Source: Cephaloticoccus primus (GTDB lineage Bacteria > Verrucomicrobiota > Verrucomicrobiia > Opitutales > Opitutaceae). Taken from it: DNA of 64,000 nucleotides. The position numbers were made by a program, and so were the translations under genes. Every line of letters starts with the position of its first letter. Position 1 is the stretch's first letter. The stretch spans positions 1 through 64,000 of the forward strand of contig NZ_LSZQ01000028.1 in the NCBI RefSeq assembly GCF_001580015.1, given 5' to 3'. Below are positions 42,632 to 50,834 of this stretch, one piece after another. The notes below the pieces were generated by a model. The model was not told where the DNA came from. It saw nothing but the letters and a program-made list of their open reading frames with translations, and did no database searches.

Positions 42632-45259
42632 ATGCCCAGCCTCCGAATCCCCCCCGCGTTCGCCGCTCTGATCCTCTGCTTCGCAATGGCGAGCAGCGCC
42701 CTTGCCCAGCGCGTATTCTGGAGCGACGCAGGCACGGGCGATCCGGCCGACATCCAGCTCGTTTTTGAAAACTGCAAGCCCGAGGCCGCGCCCGAGCTGC
42801 CCGCCCTCTCCGAGGCCAGCTTTCACTACCGCGGCCAGTCCACACAGGTGCAGGTCATCAACTTTTCGCGCACCAGCTCGCTCGTTCTCAGCTACCGCTT
42901 GCAAATCACCGTGCCGGGCCAAGTCGCAATCCCCGACTTCGACGTGCAGACCGACAAGGGCCTGCTCAGCGTGCCGCCCTACACCACCGGCACCGTGCAG
43001 CCCGGGCCCGAGAGCGACATCAAGGCCCGCCTCACGCCCCGCAAAACCACAGTCTGGGCGGGAGAGGTTTTCCCGCTCGTCTACTCGATTGACGTCGCCC
43101 GCCGCAGCTTCAGCAACTTCGGCGACCAGATCCAGTGGGAGCCCTCGCCCCTCGTCGCCGAAGACTGGAGCGAGCCCAGCGCCATCGAGGCCAACCGCGC
43201 GGGCGAGGTGCGGCTCCAGGTCGCCTTTCGCACCCGCGCCTACGCCAGGGCGCCCGGCACGCTGCGGCTCTCGCCCGTGCGCCAGCTCGTCAACCTGAAC
43301 CTCGGCACAGTCGGCTTCGGTTTTTTCCAGCAACCGCGCATTGAGCAAGTCAGCCTCAGCACCGATCAGCCCGAGCTCCATATCCAGCCGCTCCCGCTTC
43401 CGGCCCCCGCCCGATTTATCGGCGGCGTGGGCGACTTTGAGCTCAAGTCTACGGTCGTCCCGCAGAGCGCCAGCGTCGGCGAGCCCATCACGTGGACGCT
43501 CGAACTCTCCGGCACGGGGAACTGGCCCGAGATCAGCGGCCTGCCGCCGCGCAGCGTCTCCAGCGATTTTCAGGCGATCCAGCCCCCCGCCAAGCACAGC
43601 CACAAAGACGGCCAACTCTTCGACGGCACGTTGACCGAGGACGTCGTCCTCATCCCCACGCGCCCGGGCACTTACACGCTCGGCCCCTACGAGCTCCACA
43701 CCTTTGACGTCGAAACGGGCAGCTACCGCGCCCACTCCATCCCCGCGACCACGCTCACCGTAACCGCGGCGACTGCGGCCGGCAACACCGTAGCACCGTC
43801 GAGCCCTGCGCAGGCCGCCGGCAGCTCAGCCGCAGCACTCACGCCGCCCACCAGCGGGCCCGACAGCCCGGGCCCACTCCCCGCGCTTCCCGGAAGCGCT
43901 CCCCCGCCCGAGGGCCTGCTTCAGGGGCCGATTGACGGCAGCCATGTCGTGCGCGCGCCCACCCGCTCAACTACTGCACTCACCGCCCGCGCGCTCGCGC
44001 CCTTCGGCTTGCTCGGCGCCGCCTGGCTCGCGCTCGCGCTGCGCCGCGCCCACCGGCTCGACCCGCTGCGCCCGCGCCGCGAGGCACGCGCACAGCTCGC
44101 CACCACGCTGGCCGCACTGCGCCAAAACCCGAGCGACGCGGCCCTACTGATCGACTGGCAACAACACGCGGCCAAAGCTCACGGACTCAGTCACGCACTG
44201 CCGCCCGCTGCACAGCTCCCCGATAGCGACGGCTGGCAGAGCCTGTGGGCCGAGGCCGAGCAAAGCCTCTACCGAGCGCAAACGCCGCTGCCCAGCGATT
44301 GGCTCGCCCGCGCCGAAGCCGCACTCGCTGTACTCACAATCCCCGGCACCGCATGGGCCCGCGCCCTGCGAAAACAAAATCTCTGCCCCTGGCTCTTCAG
44401 CTTGGCCCTCGCGCTTGTCCTCGCGCAGCCGCTCCAGGCGCAGGCGGGGAAAGCGCCCCCTTCAAATCCGCGCGAACCCACCCGTAGCGAAAATGCAGAC
44501 TCCTCAAGTGCCGCCAGAGACACCGCACACCAGGCTTACGCGGGGGGCGATTTCGACGCTGCCGCCGCCCTCTGGCAGGCTGCGGTCGCCGCGCAGCCGC
44601 GCGACTGGGCCGCCCGCCACAACCTCGCTCTCGCGCTGGCGCAGCAAGAACAGTGGGCCGCCGCTGCCGCACAGGCCACCGCCGCCTTTGTCCAAAATCC
44701 GCGCGAGCCCAATGTCCGCTGGAACCTCGCGGGCGCGTACTCAAAGGCAGGCTACTCGCCCGAAGAGCTGCGCCCCGTGCTGCGCGAGGGCCCGCGCAGC
44801 CAGCTCGCCCGCCTCGCCTCGCCCGGCGGCTGGGAATGCGCGCTCGTCGTTGGCAGCAGTGCGGTGGCGCTCGGCCTGTTGCTCCCGCTCCTGCGCGGCT
44901 ACGGCCTCGTCCGCCTCAGCGTAAAAGCGCCCGCACTCGCGCTCGCCCTGTGCGGCCTCCTCCTCGCCGCCACCGCACTCGCAGGCCGCGCAAGCTACGG
45001 CCTCGCCGCCCAGCCCCAAGCCGCGCTCGTCTGGCGCGCGGGCCAGCTCTACTCGATCCCCACCGAAGCCGATACCGAGCAGCAAACCGCACCGCTGGCC
45101 GCCGGTGTCATCGGTATCGCCGAGGGCCACTTCCTCGGCTGGGCCCGGCTGCGCTTTGCCAATGGCCAAAGCGGCTGGGTGAGAAACAGCGAGCTTGTGC
45201 CGCTCTGGGAAACGCCGCCGCAGTCCGCCGAGAGCGGGAGGGACGGGAGGGGCGACTAG
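42632..45259 (+). CDS. BatD-BatE fusion (oxygen-tolerance protein plus TPR and SH3)
   Basis: An 875-residue exported membrane protein. After a signal peptide (FAALILCFAMASSALAQ) the BatD part carries beta domains (RGQSTQVQVINFSRTSS, LKSTVVPQSASVGEPITWTL) and a membrane helix near residue 450 (LLGAAWLALALRR). A second hydrophobic segment precedes TPR-like repeats (AARDTAHQAYAGGDFDAAAA, ARHNLALALAQQEQWAAAAA), two membrane helices, and an SH3-like end (GWARLRFANGQSGWVRNSEL). TPR plus SH3 is the BatE layout, so batD and batE are fused here. It closes the Bat locus. Confidence 0.85.
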   Translation: MPSLRIPPAFAALILCFAMASSALAQRVFWSDAGTGDPADIQLVFENCKPEAAPELPALSEASFHYRGQSTQVQVINFSRTSSLVLSYRLQITVPGQVAIPDFDVQTDKGLLSVPPYTTGTVQPGPESDIKARLTPRKTTVWAGEVFPLVYSIDVARRSFSNFGDQIQWEPSPLVAEDWSEPSAIEANRAGEVRLQVAFRTRAYARAPGTLRLSPVRQLVNLNLGTVGFGFFQQPRIEQVSLSTDQPELHIQPLPLPAPARFIGGVGDFELKSTVVPQSASVGEPITWTLELSGTGNWPEISGLPPRSVSSDFQAIQPPAKHSHKDGQLFDGTLTEDVVLIPTRPGTYTLGPYELHTFDVETGSYRAHSIPATTLTVTAATAAGNTVAPSSPAQAAGSSAAALTPPTSGPDSPGPLPALPGSAPPPEGLLQGPIDGSHVVRAPTRSTTALTARALAPFGLLGAAWLALALRRAHRLDPLRPRREARAQLATTLAALRQNPSDAALLIDWQQHAAKAHGLSHALPPAAQLPDSDGWQSLWAEAEQSLYRAQTPLPSDWLARAEAALAVLTIPGTAWARALRKQNLCPWLFSLALALVLAQPLQAQAGKAPPSNPREPTRSENADSSSAARDTAHQAYAGGDFDAAAALWQAAVAAQPRDWAARHNLALALAQQEQWAAAAAQATAAFVQNPREPNVRWNLAGAYSKAGYSPEELRPVLREGPRSQLARLASPGGWECALVVGSSAVALGLLLPLLRGYGLVRLSVKAPALALALCGLLLAATALAGRASYGLAAQPQAALVWRAGQLYSIPTEADTEQQTAPLAAGVIGIAEGHFLGWARLRFANGQSGWVRNSELVPLWETPPQSAESGRDGRGD

Positions 45260-45313
45260 ACGCGCCCACTGCGCACACGACGTCCCACTCGTCCGCCACC
45301 ATCAGAACAACCG

Positions 45314-46312
45314 ATGAGCGCAGACGCCCAGAGTCGCAGCGGCTACCGCGGACGCCTCGCGCCCTCGCCCACCGGCTACCTGCACCGCGGCCACGCGCAC
45401 ACTTTTTCGCTGGCCGCACAACGCGCACGCGGGGTCACAGCCCCTTTTATTGGCGAGCCAACCTTGTCGGCTCGTCGCGGAAAACTGTTTTTGCGGATCG
45501 ACGATCTCGACCGCAAGCGCTGCCGCCCCGAGTTCACCCGAGCCGCAATCGAAGACCTGCGCTGGCTCGGCCTCGACTGGGAAGAGCCCATCGTCATCCA
45601 GAGCCAGCGGCTCACGCTCTACCGCCAGGCTCTGGAGCAACTCCACGCCGCGGGCCTCATCTACCCCTGCACACGCACCCGCCGCGAAATTCGCGAATAT
45701 GCCCAAAGCCGGGCCGCCCGGCAAGGTGGGAAACGCGACGAGCACGCAGGCATGCCGCTCCCGCTCGCCCCGGTCTCGCCTCCAGAGCTGCGCTCCGCTA
45801 TCGGATCGGCCGCGGACGTCCAGGATCACGAGCCGCTCTTCCCCGCGGCATTTCGCCCGCCCGCGGTCGCTGCGGCTTTCACCGATTTGCAGCGCGACGC
45901 GGACTCGCCTGCTCGCGTAGCCGTCGCGTCGGCTTTCCCCCTTCCGCCACGACACGAGCCCATCCGCTGCAACTGGCGCTTCCTCACACCCGATGGCGCA
46001 TCGTTGAGCTTTCGTGACTCTGCGCAGGGCGAGCAACACGCCACCGTGGGGCGCGACTTCGGTGACTTCCTCGTCTGGCGCAAGGACGACCTGCCCAGCT
46101 ACCAGCTCGCCTGCGTCGTAGACGACATTGCAATGGGCATCACCGAGGTCGTCCGCGGTGCCGATCTGCTGCCCTCCACCTTTCGCCAACTGCTGCTCTA
46201 CCGCGCACTCGGTGCCAGCCCTCCGGCCTTCTACCACTGCGACCTCGTCCGCGACGAAAACGGCCACCGCCTCGCCAAACGCCACGCCTCCCGCCCCCTG
46301 CGGGCGCACTGA
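45314..46312 (+). CDS. gluQ: Glutamyl-Q tRNA(Asp) synthetase with in-frame insert
   Basis: Transfers glutamate to queuosine at the wobble base of tRNA-Asp. The class I HIGH-like motif (APSPTGYLHRGHAHTF), LRIDDLDRKRCRPE, FGDFLVWRKDDLPSYQLACV and the KMSKS-like RLAKR identify it. Compared with the family, about 15-16 residues (GVTAPFIGEPTLSARR, residues ~40-55) are inserted between RAR and GKLFLRIDDLD; the DNA coding for them is a Type II element (45431-45478). The protein is 332 residues against about 300 usually. The C-terminus is short. A Type I element begins 8 bp after the stop. Confidence 0.9.
   Translation: MSADAQSRSGYRGRLAPSPTGYLHRGHAHTFSLAAQRARGVTAPFIGEPTLSARRGKLFLRIDDLDRKRCRPEFTRAAIEDLRWLGLDWEEPIVIQSQRLTLYRQALEQLHAAGLIYPCTRTRREIREYAQSRAARQGGKRDEHAGMPLPLAPVSPPELRSAIGSAADVQDHEPLFPAAFRPPAVAAAFTDLQRDADSPARVAVASAFPLPPRHEPIRCNWRFLTPDGASLSFRDSAQGEQHATVGRDFGDFLVWRKDDLPSYQLACVVDDIAMGITEVVRGADLLPSTFRQLLLYRALGASPPAFYHCDLVRDENGHRLAKRHASRPLRAH
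45431..45478 (+). repeat. Type II element inside gluQ
   Basis: GGGG-TCACAG-CCCC (45431-45444) differs from the hairpin at 8831-8844 by one base. TTTTATTG follows, then GCGAGCC (45453-45459) and GGCTCGTC (45469-45476), which pair around AACCTTGTC. The loop departs from TCGTTG, but order, spacing and stem type match. The length is a multiple of three and the frame stays open. Confidence 0.75.
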
Positions 46313-46320
46313 TTTCCCTC

Positions 46321-46636
46321 CCACTGCGCGTGGGGCGGTGGCGGGGCGCCACTTCCATTAAATTTGCGATTTTGCTGCGTGCGCTGCGCGCCCGAACAAA
46401 ATCGCAAATTTAACAGGACCTCCTCCCTGTCGTTTCACGACAGGGGAAGGAGCCTGAATTGCGGATGAAGCGGAAACCCATTTGGGCGCGGCCAAAAAGT
46501 TTACGGGTTAAACTCTCACCTGAGCTCCGCTTAGGGAGTTCATTCAACTGTGCGGCTTGTTCGTCGGGCGGAACGCCCGACAGCAAGCCGCACAGTAAAT
46601 GGGTGCAGGCACCGCCTGCCGCCCCACGCGCAGTGG
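46321..46636 (+). repeat. Type I palindromic element, copy 7
   Basis: Full copy with clean terminal inverted repeats, CCACTGCGCGTGG (46321-46333) and CCACGCGCAGTGG (46624-46636). Modules in order: GTGGCGGGGCGCCAC; first palindrome in the AATTTGCGATTTTG version; TTC-loop hairpin with arm CCTGTCGT; GGATGAAGCGGAAACCCATT; TTTACGGGTTAAA; a degenerate CCTGAGCTCCGCTTAGG hairpin; longest palindrome at 46547-46596 with arm ACTGTGCGGCTTG; and GCAGGCACCGCCTGC. Confidence 0.88.
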
Positions 46637-46680
46637 CGGTCGTTGACCGTTTCATTTTGCGAGGCCCTCGTTGGGGCCTC
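46637..46680 (+). repeat. Type II two-hairpin element
   Basis: CGGTC-GTT-GACCG (46637-46649) starts at the base after the Type I terminus. TTTCATTTTGC follows, then GAGGCCC-TCGTTG-GGGCCTC (46661-46680), a perfect 7-bp stem. The element lies in the leader of the DUF5069 gene. Confidence 0.85.
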
Positions 46681-46761
46681 GTCGAGGGGGGGCTCCAACC
46701 TCTTTGACAAGTGGGGCGGGGTGGTCACTGTCCGCGCTCTCACACTTATATTACTCCTATC

Positions 46762-47208
46762 ATGATTAATCTATCTGCACCTGATCTCACTCAACACCCC
46801 CCGCGCAGCATGCGCGCCAAGCTCGGCGGCTATGTACACCTGCCGCGCTTGCTCGACAAGGGCCGCGCCGCCAATGCGAACACGCTGGGCTCCTACCAGT
46901 TTAACTCGCCCCTCGATCAGCTCTTTTTCGGCTTTGCCGGGATCAATGCCGACGAGTTCAAGGCGCAGCTCGCCACCGGGAAAAGCGACTCCGAGATGCT
47001 CGCCTGGATCAACGAGAAGAGCGGCCGCCAGCCCTTCGAGATCAAGGCGTGGTCGGACTGGGTGATCGAAGTCGGCCCGGGCAGCTCGGACGGTCTCGCG
47101 TGGTTTGCCGGCGCGCTCAAGGAAGTTGCGCCCAAGCGCGAAGACATCCGCAACTTCGCCGACTTGATCGACCTCGACGACTACGTCTCCTTCGGCGGCA
47201 AGGCGTAA
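46762..47208 (+). CDS. DUF5069 domain protein
   Basis: 148-residue cytoplasmic protein that fits DUF5069, a family I associate with Verrucomicrobiota and some other phyla. It begins with LSAPDLTQHPPRSMRAKLGG and contains LPRLLDKGRAANANTLGSYQ, LDQLFFGFAGINADEF and a C-terminal DFADLIDLDDYV-like end. Function is unknown. The ATG at 46762 is chosen because conserved sequence starts there. It follows a Type I plus Type II composite, and a terminator lies 80 bp downstream. Confidence 0.82.
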   Translation: MINLSAPDLTQHPPRSMRAKLGGYVHLPRLLDKGRAANANTLGSYQFNSPLDQLFFGFAGINADEFKAQLATGKSDSEMLAWINEKSGRQPFEIKAWSDWVIEVGPGSSDGLAWFAGALKEVAPKREDIRNFADLIDLDDYVSFGGKA

Positions 47209-47289
47209 GCTCTGGCGCTCACCGGTGCCATTGGGCGGCGGCGGGGATTTACTTCACCGTCGCGCCGCCCGGGCGCCCTCCCTCTTCGC

Positions 47290-47327
47290 AAGCGGGCCTG
47301 CCCTCCGGCGGATTGCCCGCTTTTTTG
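47290..47327 (+). terminator. Intrinsic terminator after the DUF5069 gene
   Basis: AAGCGGGC (47290-47297) and GCCCGCTT (47315-47322) form an 8-bp stem around a 17-nt loop, followed by TTTTTT. The leftward gene at 47452 converges on it. Confidence 0.7.
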
Positions 47328-47451
47328 TTGGCCGTAAAACGGTGCGCGCCTCGACGCGGTGCGAAAATGCGGGCGACGGGGCGAGCCGCCGTGACCAGTC
47401 GCAGGGCTCGCGCTGCCCCGCACCTCCCGTCGCCCCCTTGCCCTTTGTCGT

Positions 47452-47985
47452 TTAGACCGCGTCCGCGTCGGATACCGGCACTTTGACGACGACCTTGTAA
47501 ACCCGCTCGGGATTCGCGGGCGCCGCAGCCGCAGCCCCCGACGATGCGCGGATGCCGGGCATGTGCCCGTCGCGCGGCGCGAAGACGGCCACATCCCCCG
47601 CGCGTAGCCGCAGCCCGCTGCCGAGTGCCGTGTCCGCGTAGAGCGCGAAGTCCTTCTCCGCATCGTAGGGTTGGGTAAGGCCCAGTTTCTCGATGTCGGC
47701 CACTTCGGCCCGTTCTTCGCCCGCGACGATTACCTGAATATCGTGGTAACGGCGGTGCGACTCGAAGACGCCGTAGCGCTCGCGCGGCTCGTAGACCTGC
47801 GCAATCGCAAAGACACCGCCCGCCAGCTCCTGCCGCTGCGACTCGCCGCTCTGTAGCGCGAAGAGCTGCGCACGCGCTTCGCTGTCTTCGCGAAACAGCG
47901 ACTCGACGTAGCGAAAAGCTTCCGCAAAGCCCGCCCAACCCACGGTTTGTTCGCGCACGATATCAAGGGAACCAAAGACAGCCAT
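47452..47985 (-). CDS. YhcH/YjgK/YiaL family protein
   Basis: Beta-sandwich (cupin-like) protein of the YhcH/YjgK/YiaL (EbgC-related) family, 177 residues. Diagnostic segments: FESHRRYHDIQVIVAGEERA, with His and Asp residues expected to bind metal, then KDFALYADT and VAVFAPRDGHMPGI. Family members sit near sugar or sialic-acid genes, but none are here, so the substrate is unknown. The C-terminal part carries a short Ala-rich insertion before VYKVVVKVPV. Confidence 0.85.
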   Translation of the reverse strand: MAVFGSLDIVREQTVGWAGFAEAFRYVESLFREDSEARAQLFALQSGESQRQELAGGVFAIAQVYEPRERYGVFESHRRYHDIQVIVAGEERAEVADIEKLGLTQPYDAEKDFALYADTALGSGLRLRAGDVAVFAPRDGHMPGIRASSGAAAAAPANPERVYKVVVKVPVSDADAV

Positions 47986-48191
47986 CGCCCACTAAGTGCG
48001 GGGCGCCGCACCGGGGCGCAAGCGAGATGCCACACTCGACTACGCTAGTCACCTTCACTCCTTCTGCCGCCAGAAGAAGTCGCCACACCTACGCAGCGCC
48101 CTCCATTTTTCTACGGAGCCAGCCGCGCATTGACGCCCACTCGGCCCCTGCCCTGTCTCCTGCACAAAACCCGCCCGCAGCCTTTCATTTC

Positions 48192-48914
48192 ATGCAAAAA
48201 CTCATCCGCCTTTTCAGCCTGGCCGCCTTGCTCTGCCTGCCGTTTTCAGGAACGGCAATCGCCCAGGCGCCCGCCACAAAGCCCAGCAAGGGCAAGGCAG
48301 CGGCCAAACAGTTTGAGGGCAAGGCGACCGTCCGGCTGACCCATGACCAGGTCGGCACGCATGTGCTCAACTACAGCGTGAAGGGCTCGCGCCTGCACAC
48401 CGAGTTTCAGATCAGCGAAACCGCGCAGGCCACCGCCATCGTTGATCTCGTTAAGGACGAAGTGTTCGTCCTGCTGCCCGGCCAGCCGCTCTACGTCTCG
48501 ATGTCGCTGGAGAACAGCGCCGAGTTTGCCCTCGGTCAAAGCGTCGAGCAGATCTCGATCACAAAGACCCGCGAACACCAAAAAATCCTCGGCTACCGCT
48601 GCGCCAAATACCTTGTGCAAAACCAGGACGACCGCTTCGAGGTCTGGGCCACGGAGCAGCTCGGCAGCTTCATGGGACTGGGGCTGCCACCCGATGCCGA
48701 GGCCAAGTTTCACCCCGAGTGGATCGCTGCCCTCGTGGGCAAGGGCTTTTTCCCGCTGCGCGTGCAAAGCCTCCCGGGCAGTAAAAACACACTCACGATA
48801 GAGACGCTAAGCGTGGAGCCAGGCGAGCAGCCGGACACGCTCTTCGCCCCGCCAGCCGGTTACCGAAAGTTTCAGATGGGCGGCCTCATCGAAGGACTCC
48901 TCGGCAAGCACTGA
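48192..48914 (+). CDS. Secreted DUF4412-like protein
   Basis: 240-residue exported protein: signal peptide (LFSLAALLCLPFSGTAIAQ) and a mature part starting with a Lys/Ala-rich segment. The pattern of LNYSVKGSRLHTEFQIS, AIVDLVKDEVFVLLPGQPLY and KILGYRCAKYLVQNQDDRFE resembles DUF4412 proteins, which fold like periplasmic LolA-type sheets. This is a family-level guess. The ATG at 48192 begins the signal peptide. It is followed 40 bp later by a small gene on the same strand. Confidence 0.7.
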   Translation: MQKLIRLFSLAALLCLPFSGTAIAQAPATKPSKGKAAAKQFEGKATVRLTHDQVGTHVLNYSVKGSRLHTEFQISETAQATAIVDLVKDEVFVLLPGQPLYVSMSLENSAEFALGQSVEQISITKTREHQKILGYRCAKYLVQNQDDRFEVWATEQLGSFMGLGLPPDAEAKFHPEWIAALVGKGFFPLRVQSLPGSKNTLTIETLSVEPGEQPDTLFAPPAGYRKFQMGGLIEGLLGKH

Positions 48915-48954
48915 CGGCTGGACGGCACCGACCGGCGCCCCTTACCCCTCTAGC

Positions 48955-49251
48955 ATGAGTGCCCGATTTGGCTGGTGGAGCCGAGACCCCGATCTCGGCA
49001 AATACGAAGTCCGCGTCGTCGTCCACGGCGGCAATATCGAGTGGGCACGGCATCAGGGCCACCACACGCCTTGGGAGCCGCACGAGCCCAATGACGAAGA
49101 CCGGGAGCGGCTTATCGCCGAGGCCGAGCGCCGGCTCCCGCGGCGGCTCCTCACGCAAAAGCAGTTCGAGGAGATCGTACAGCTCAGCAAGCGCACGGGC
49201 CCCGGCCGCATCTCCGGCCGCTCCAACCACAAACCAAAGTCGCCCCTATAA
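48955..49251 (+). CDS. Small conserved hypothetical protein
   Basis: 98-residue product, basic and rich in Trp at the N-terminus (ARFGWWSRDPDLGKYEVRVV), with a His-rich WARHQGHHTPWEPHEP and a helical second half (DRERLIAEAERRLPRRLL). Small proteins of this look, with a WW start and an HGG motif, occur in many Gram-negative bacteria without known function. Codon bias matches that of neighbours, which supports a real gene. No signal peptide. Confidence 0.65.
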   Translation: MSARFGWWSRDPDLGKYEVRVVVHGGNIEWARHQGHHTPWEPHEPNDEDRERLIAEAERRLPRRLLTQKQFEEIVQLSKRTGPGRISGRSNHKPKSPL

Positions 49252-49384
49252 GCCCCAAAGCCAGGGGCCCCGCCCCTGTCCTTTCGGTGATGCGCCAACA
49301 AGCGGCCAATCGAGGGACAATCCGTGCGCTCAAACAAGAGAGCCTTGCTATCGCCCCTGGCGCCCCAAGAACGTTCCGCCCAAG

Positions 49385-49843
49385 ATGCCCAAAATTGACG
49401 TCAACAAAGTCGCCGAAATTCTGAAGAAGAACGAGCTGGAGCCCACCCTGCTGCGCCGCGTGATGGATGAGTTGCGACTCGCCGTGCAGCCCGATCCGGG
49501 TGAGGAGGAAAAGCCGCCACCGATTAAGAAGCAGTTCGTCATCCTCGTCTCCGACCCCGAGCAAAAACTCCCCAAGGACGACTTCGTGGGCTGGGTACTG
49601 CAAATCCCCGAAGAGGACAACGTCGGCACCACGCCCGAGCGCGTCTGCCGCGCCGCCTACGACTTTAACGATACGAAAAAAGGCAGCCTGCTGCCCGTCT
49701 CCACCATCGGCGAAACGCTCGAAAACGTCCCCGCCAAACACTTCAAGGAATACAACACCTGGGTGAAAACGAGGACCCCCGTCCTCGTCGTCCGCACCGA
49801 CAACCAGATCCCCAAAGAAGTAGTCGAGACCGAACACTTCTAG
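49385..49843 (+). CDS. Hypothetical cytoplasmic protein
   Basis: 152-residue product with a helical start (MPKIDVNKVAEILKKNELEP) and a mixed middle region with KKQFVILVSDPEQKLPKDDF and GWVLQIPEEDNVGTTPERV. I do not recognise it. The in-frame extension upstream to 48959 overlaps the previous gene in another frame and has no support. A Type II element begins within 20 bp of its stop. Confidence 0.65.
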   Translation: MPKIDVNKVAEILKKNELEPTLLRRVMDELRLAVQPDPGEEEKPPPIKKQFVILVSDPEQKLPKDDFVGWVLQIPEEDNVGTTPERVCRAAYDFNDTKKGSLLPVSTIGETLENVPAKHFKEYNTWVKTRTPVLVVRTDNQIPKEVVETEHF

Positions 49844-49858
49844 GTGAACGATCGGGGA

Positions 49859-49901
49859 CACGGCCCAACGAGGCCGTGCCCAATAAACGGGTCGAAGACC
49901 C
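49859..49901 (-). repeat. Type II two-hairpin element
   Basis: CACGGCC-CAACGA-GGCCGTG (49859-49878), spacer CCCAATAAAC, and GGGTC-GAA-GACCC (49889-49901). Its last C overlaps the first base of the Type I terminus that follows, so the two families meet without a gap. Confidence 0.85.
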
Positions 49902-50210
49902 CACTGCGCGTGGAGCGGTGGCGGGGCGCCACGTGCCATTTAATTTGCGATTTTGCCCGTGCGCTACGCGCCCGAACAAAATCGCAAATTTCGCTCTCCC
50001 TGTCGCGTTGCGACAGGAGAAGAAGCATCAAATGCGAATGAAGCGGTCACCCATTTGGGCACAAAGAGAAGGTTTACGGGTTAATCTCTCCGGCCCGACC
50101 GGAGGTCGGGCTGCCTTCAACTGTGCGGTTTGTGTGTCGGGCCTTCGGCCCGATACACAAACCGCACAGTAAATGGGTGCAGGCACCGCCTGCCGCCCCA
50201 CGCGTAGTGG
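49901..50210 (+). repeat. Type I palindromic element, copy 8
   Basis: Full copy between convergent genes with clean termini CCACTGCGCGTGG (49901-49913) and CCACGCGTAGTGG (50198-50210). It carries the AATTTGCGATTTTG palindrome, a GTT-loop hairpin with arm CCTGTCGC, a CCCGACC-GGA-GGTCGGG hairpin near 50093-50109, the longest palindrome at 50120-50170 with arm ACTGTGCGGTTTG, and GCAGGCACCGCCTGC. Type II sequences flank both ends. Confidence 0.88.
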
Positions 50211-50223
50211 AGTCTTCGCCTCT

Positions 50224-50781
50224 TTACTTGGCCGCAGCGTCGTTGCCGTCGCCGAGGCCGAATTGTTTTAGCGGGAAATCGCGCTCGTGCAGTGCGGTAG
50301 TCAGCGCCTGCAAGTCGAGCTGTGCGCCGGGGCCGAGGCCGTGGGCCTTGAACCACCCGCGGTTTACCTCCAAGGCGAATTGCAGGCGGCGACTGCGCGA
50401 AGTGACGGGCCGCTCGTCGAACGGGTGCAGCGGGTACACCTCGCGCAAAACGCCCTCGGCATCAAAGAAACCGATGTCCAGTGGCAGCGGCGTGTTGCGC
50501 ATCCAGAACGACACCTGGTCGGGCCGCAGGTAAACGAAGAGCATGCCCTCGTCTGCGCCCAGCTCGCGACGCTCCATCAGCCCCCGCTGCATCTCCGAGG
50601 GAGTGACCGCCAGTTGCAGCCGCAGCGGGTGCTCGCCGACGGAAATCGTAAACCAATCGCTGGCCGTCTTTGGGGCAGCCACACCCGCGCCGGACTCGCT
50701 CCCGTTGCAGCCTCCCCAAATCACGGACAGCAAAGCCGCGCACAAAAAGCCGAGGGTCGAAACCAGATTTGCGTTTTTCAC
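50224..50781 (-). CDS. DUF192 lipoprotein
   Basis: DUF192 protein with a lipoprotein signal (LVSTLGFLCAALLSVIWGGC). The conserved core reads LAVTPSEMQRGLMERRELGA, GMLFVY, then SFWMRNTPLPLDIGFFDAEG and the LEVNRGWFKAHGLGPGAQL end. The function of DUF192 is unknown. A GTG at 50781 gives the best signal peptide (185 residues); a TTG at 50814 is also open. The last residues (GDGNDAAAK) and the TAA stop lie in a degenerate Type II element (about 50211-50250). Confidence 0.85.
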   Translation of the reverse strand: MKNANLVSTLGFLCAALLSVIWGGCNGSESGAGVAAPKTASDWFTISVGEHPLRLQLAVTPSEMQRGLMERRELGADEGMLFVYLRPDQVSFWMRNTPLPLDIGFFDAEGVLREVYPLHPFDERPVTSRSRRLQFALEVNRGWFKAHGLGPGAQLDLQALTTALHERDFPLKQFGLGDGNDAAAK

Positions 50782-50834
50782 AAGCGCGGTGGCTAATCGC
50801 CCCCACTGCCACAATCAACCCCCGTTCTCCCAAC

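Noticed and set aside
44653-46017. 454-codon plus-strand frame across the batD-batE end and gluQ
   Set aside because: Arg/Pro-rich shadow overlapping two genes with strong family evidence in another frame.
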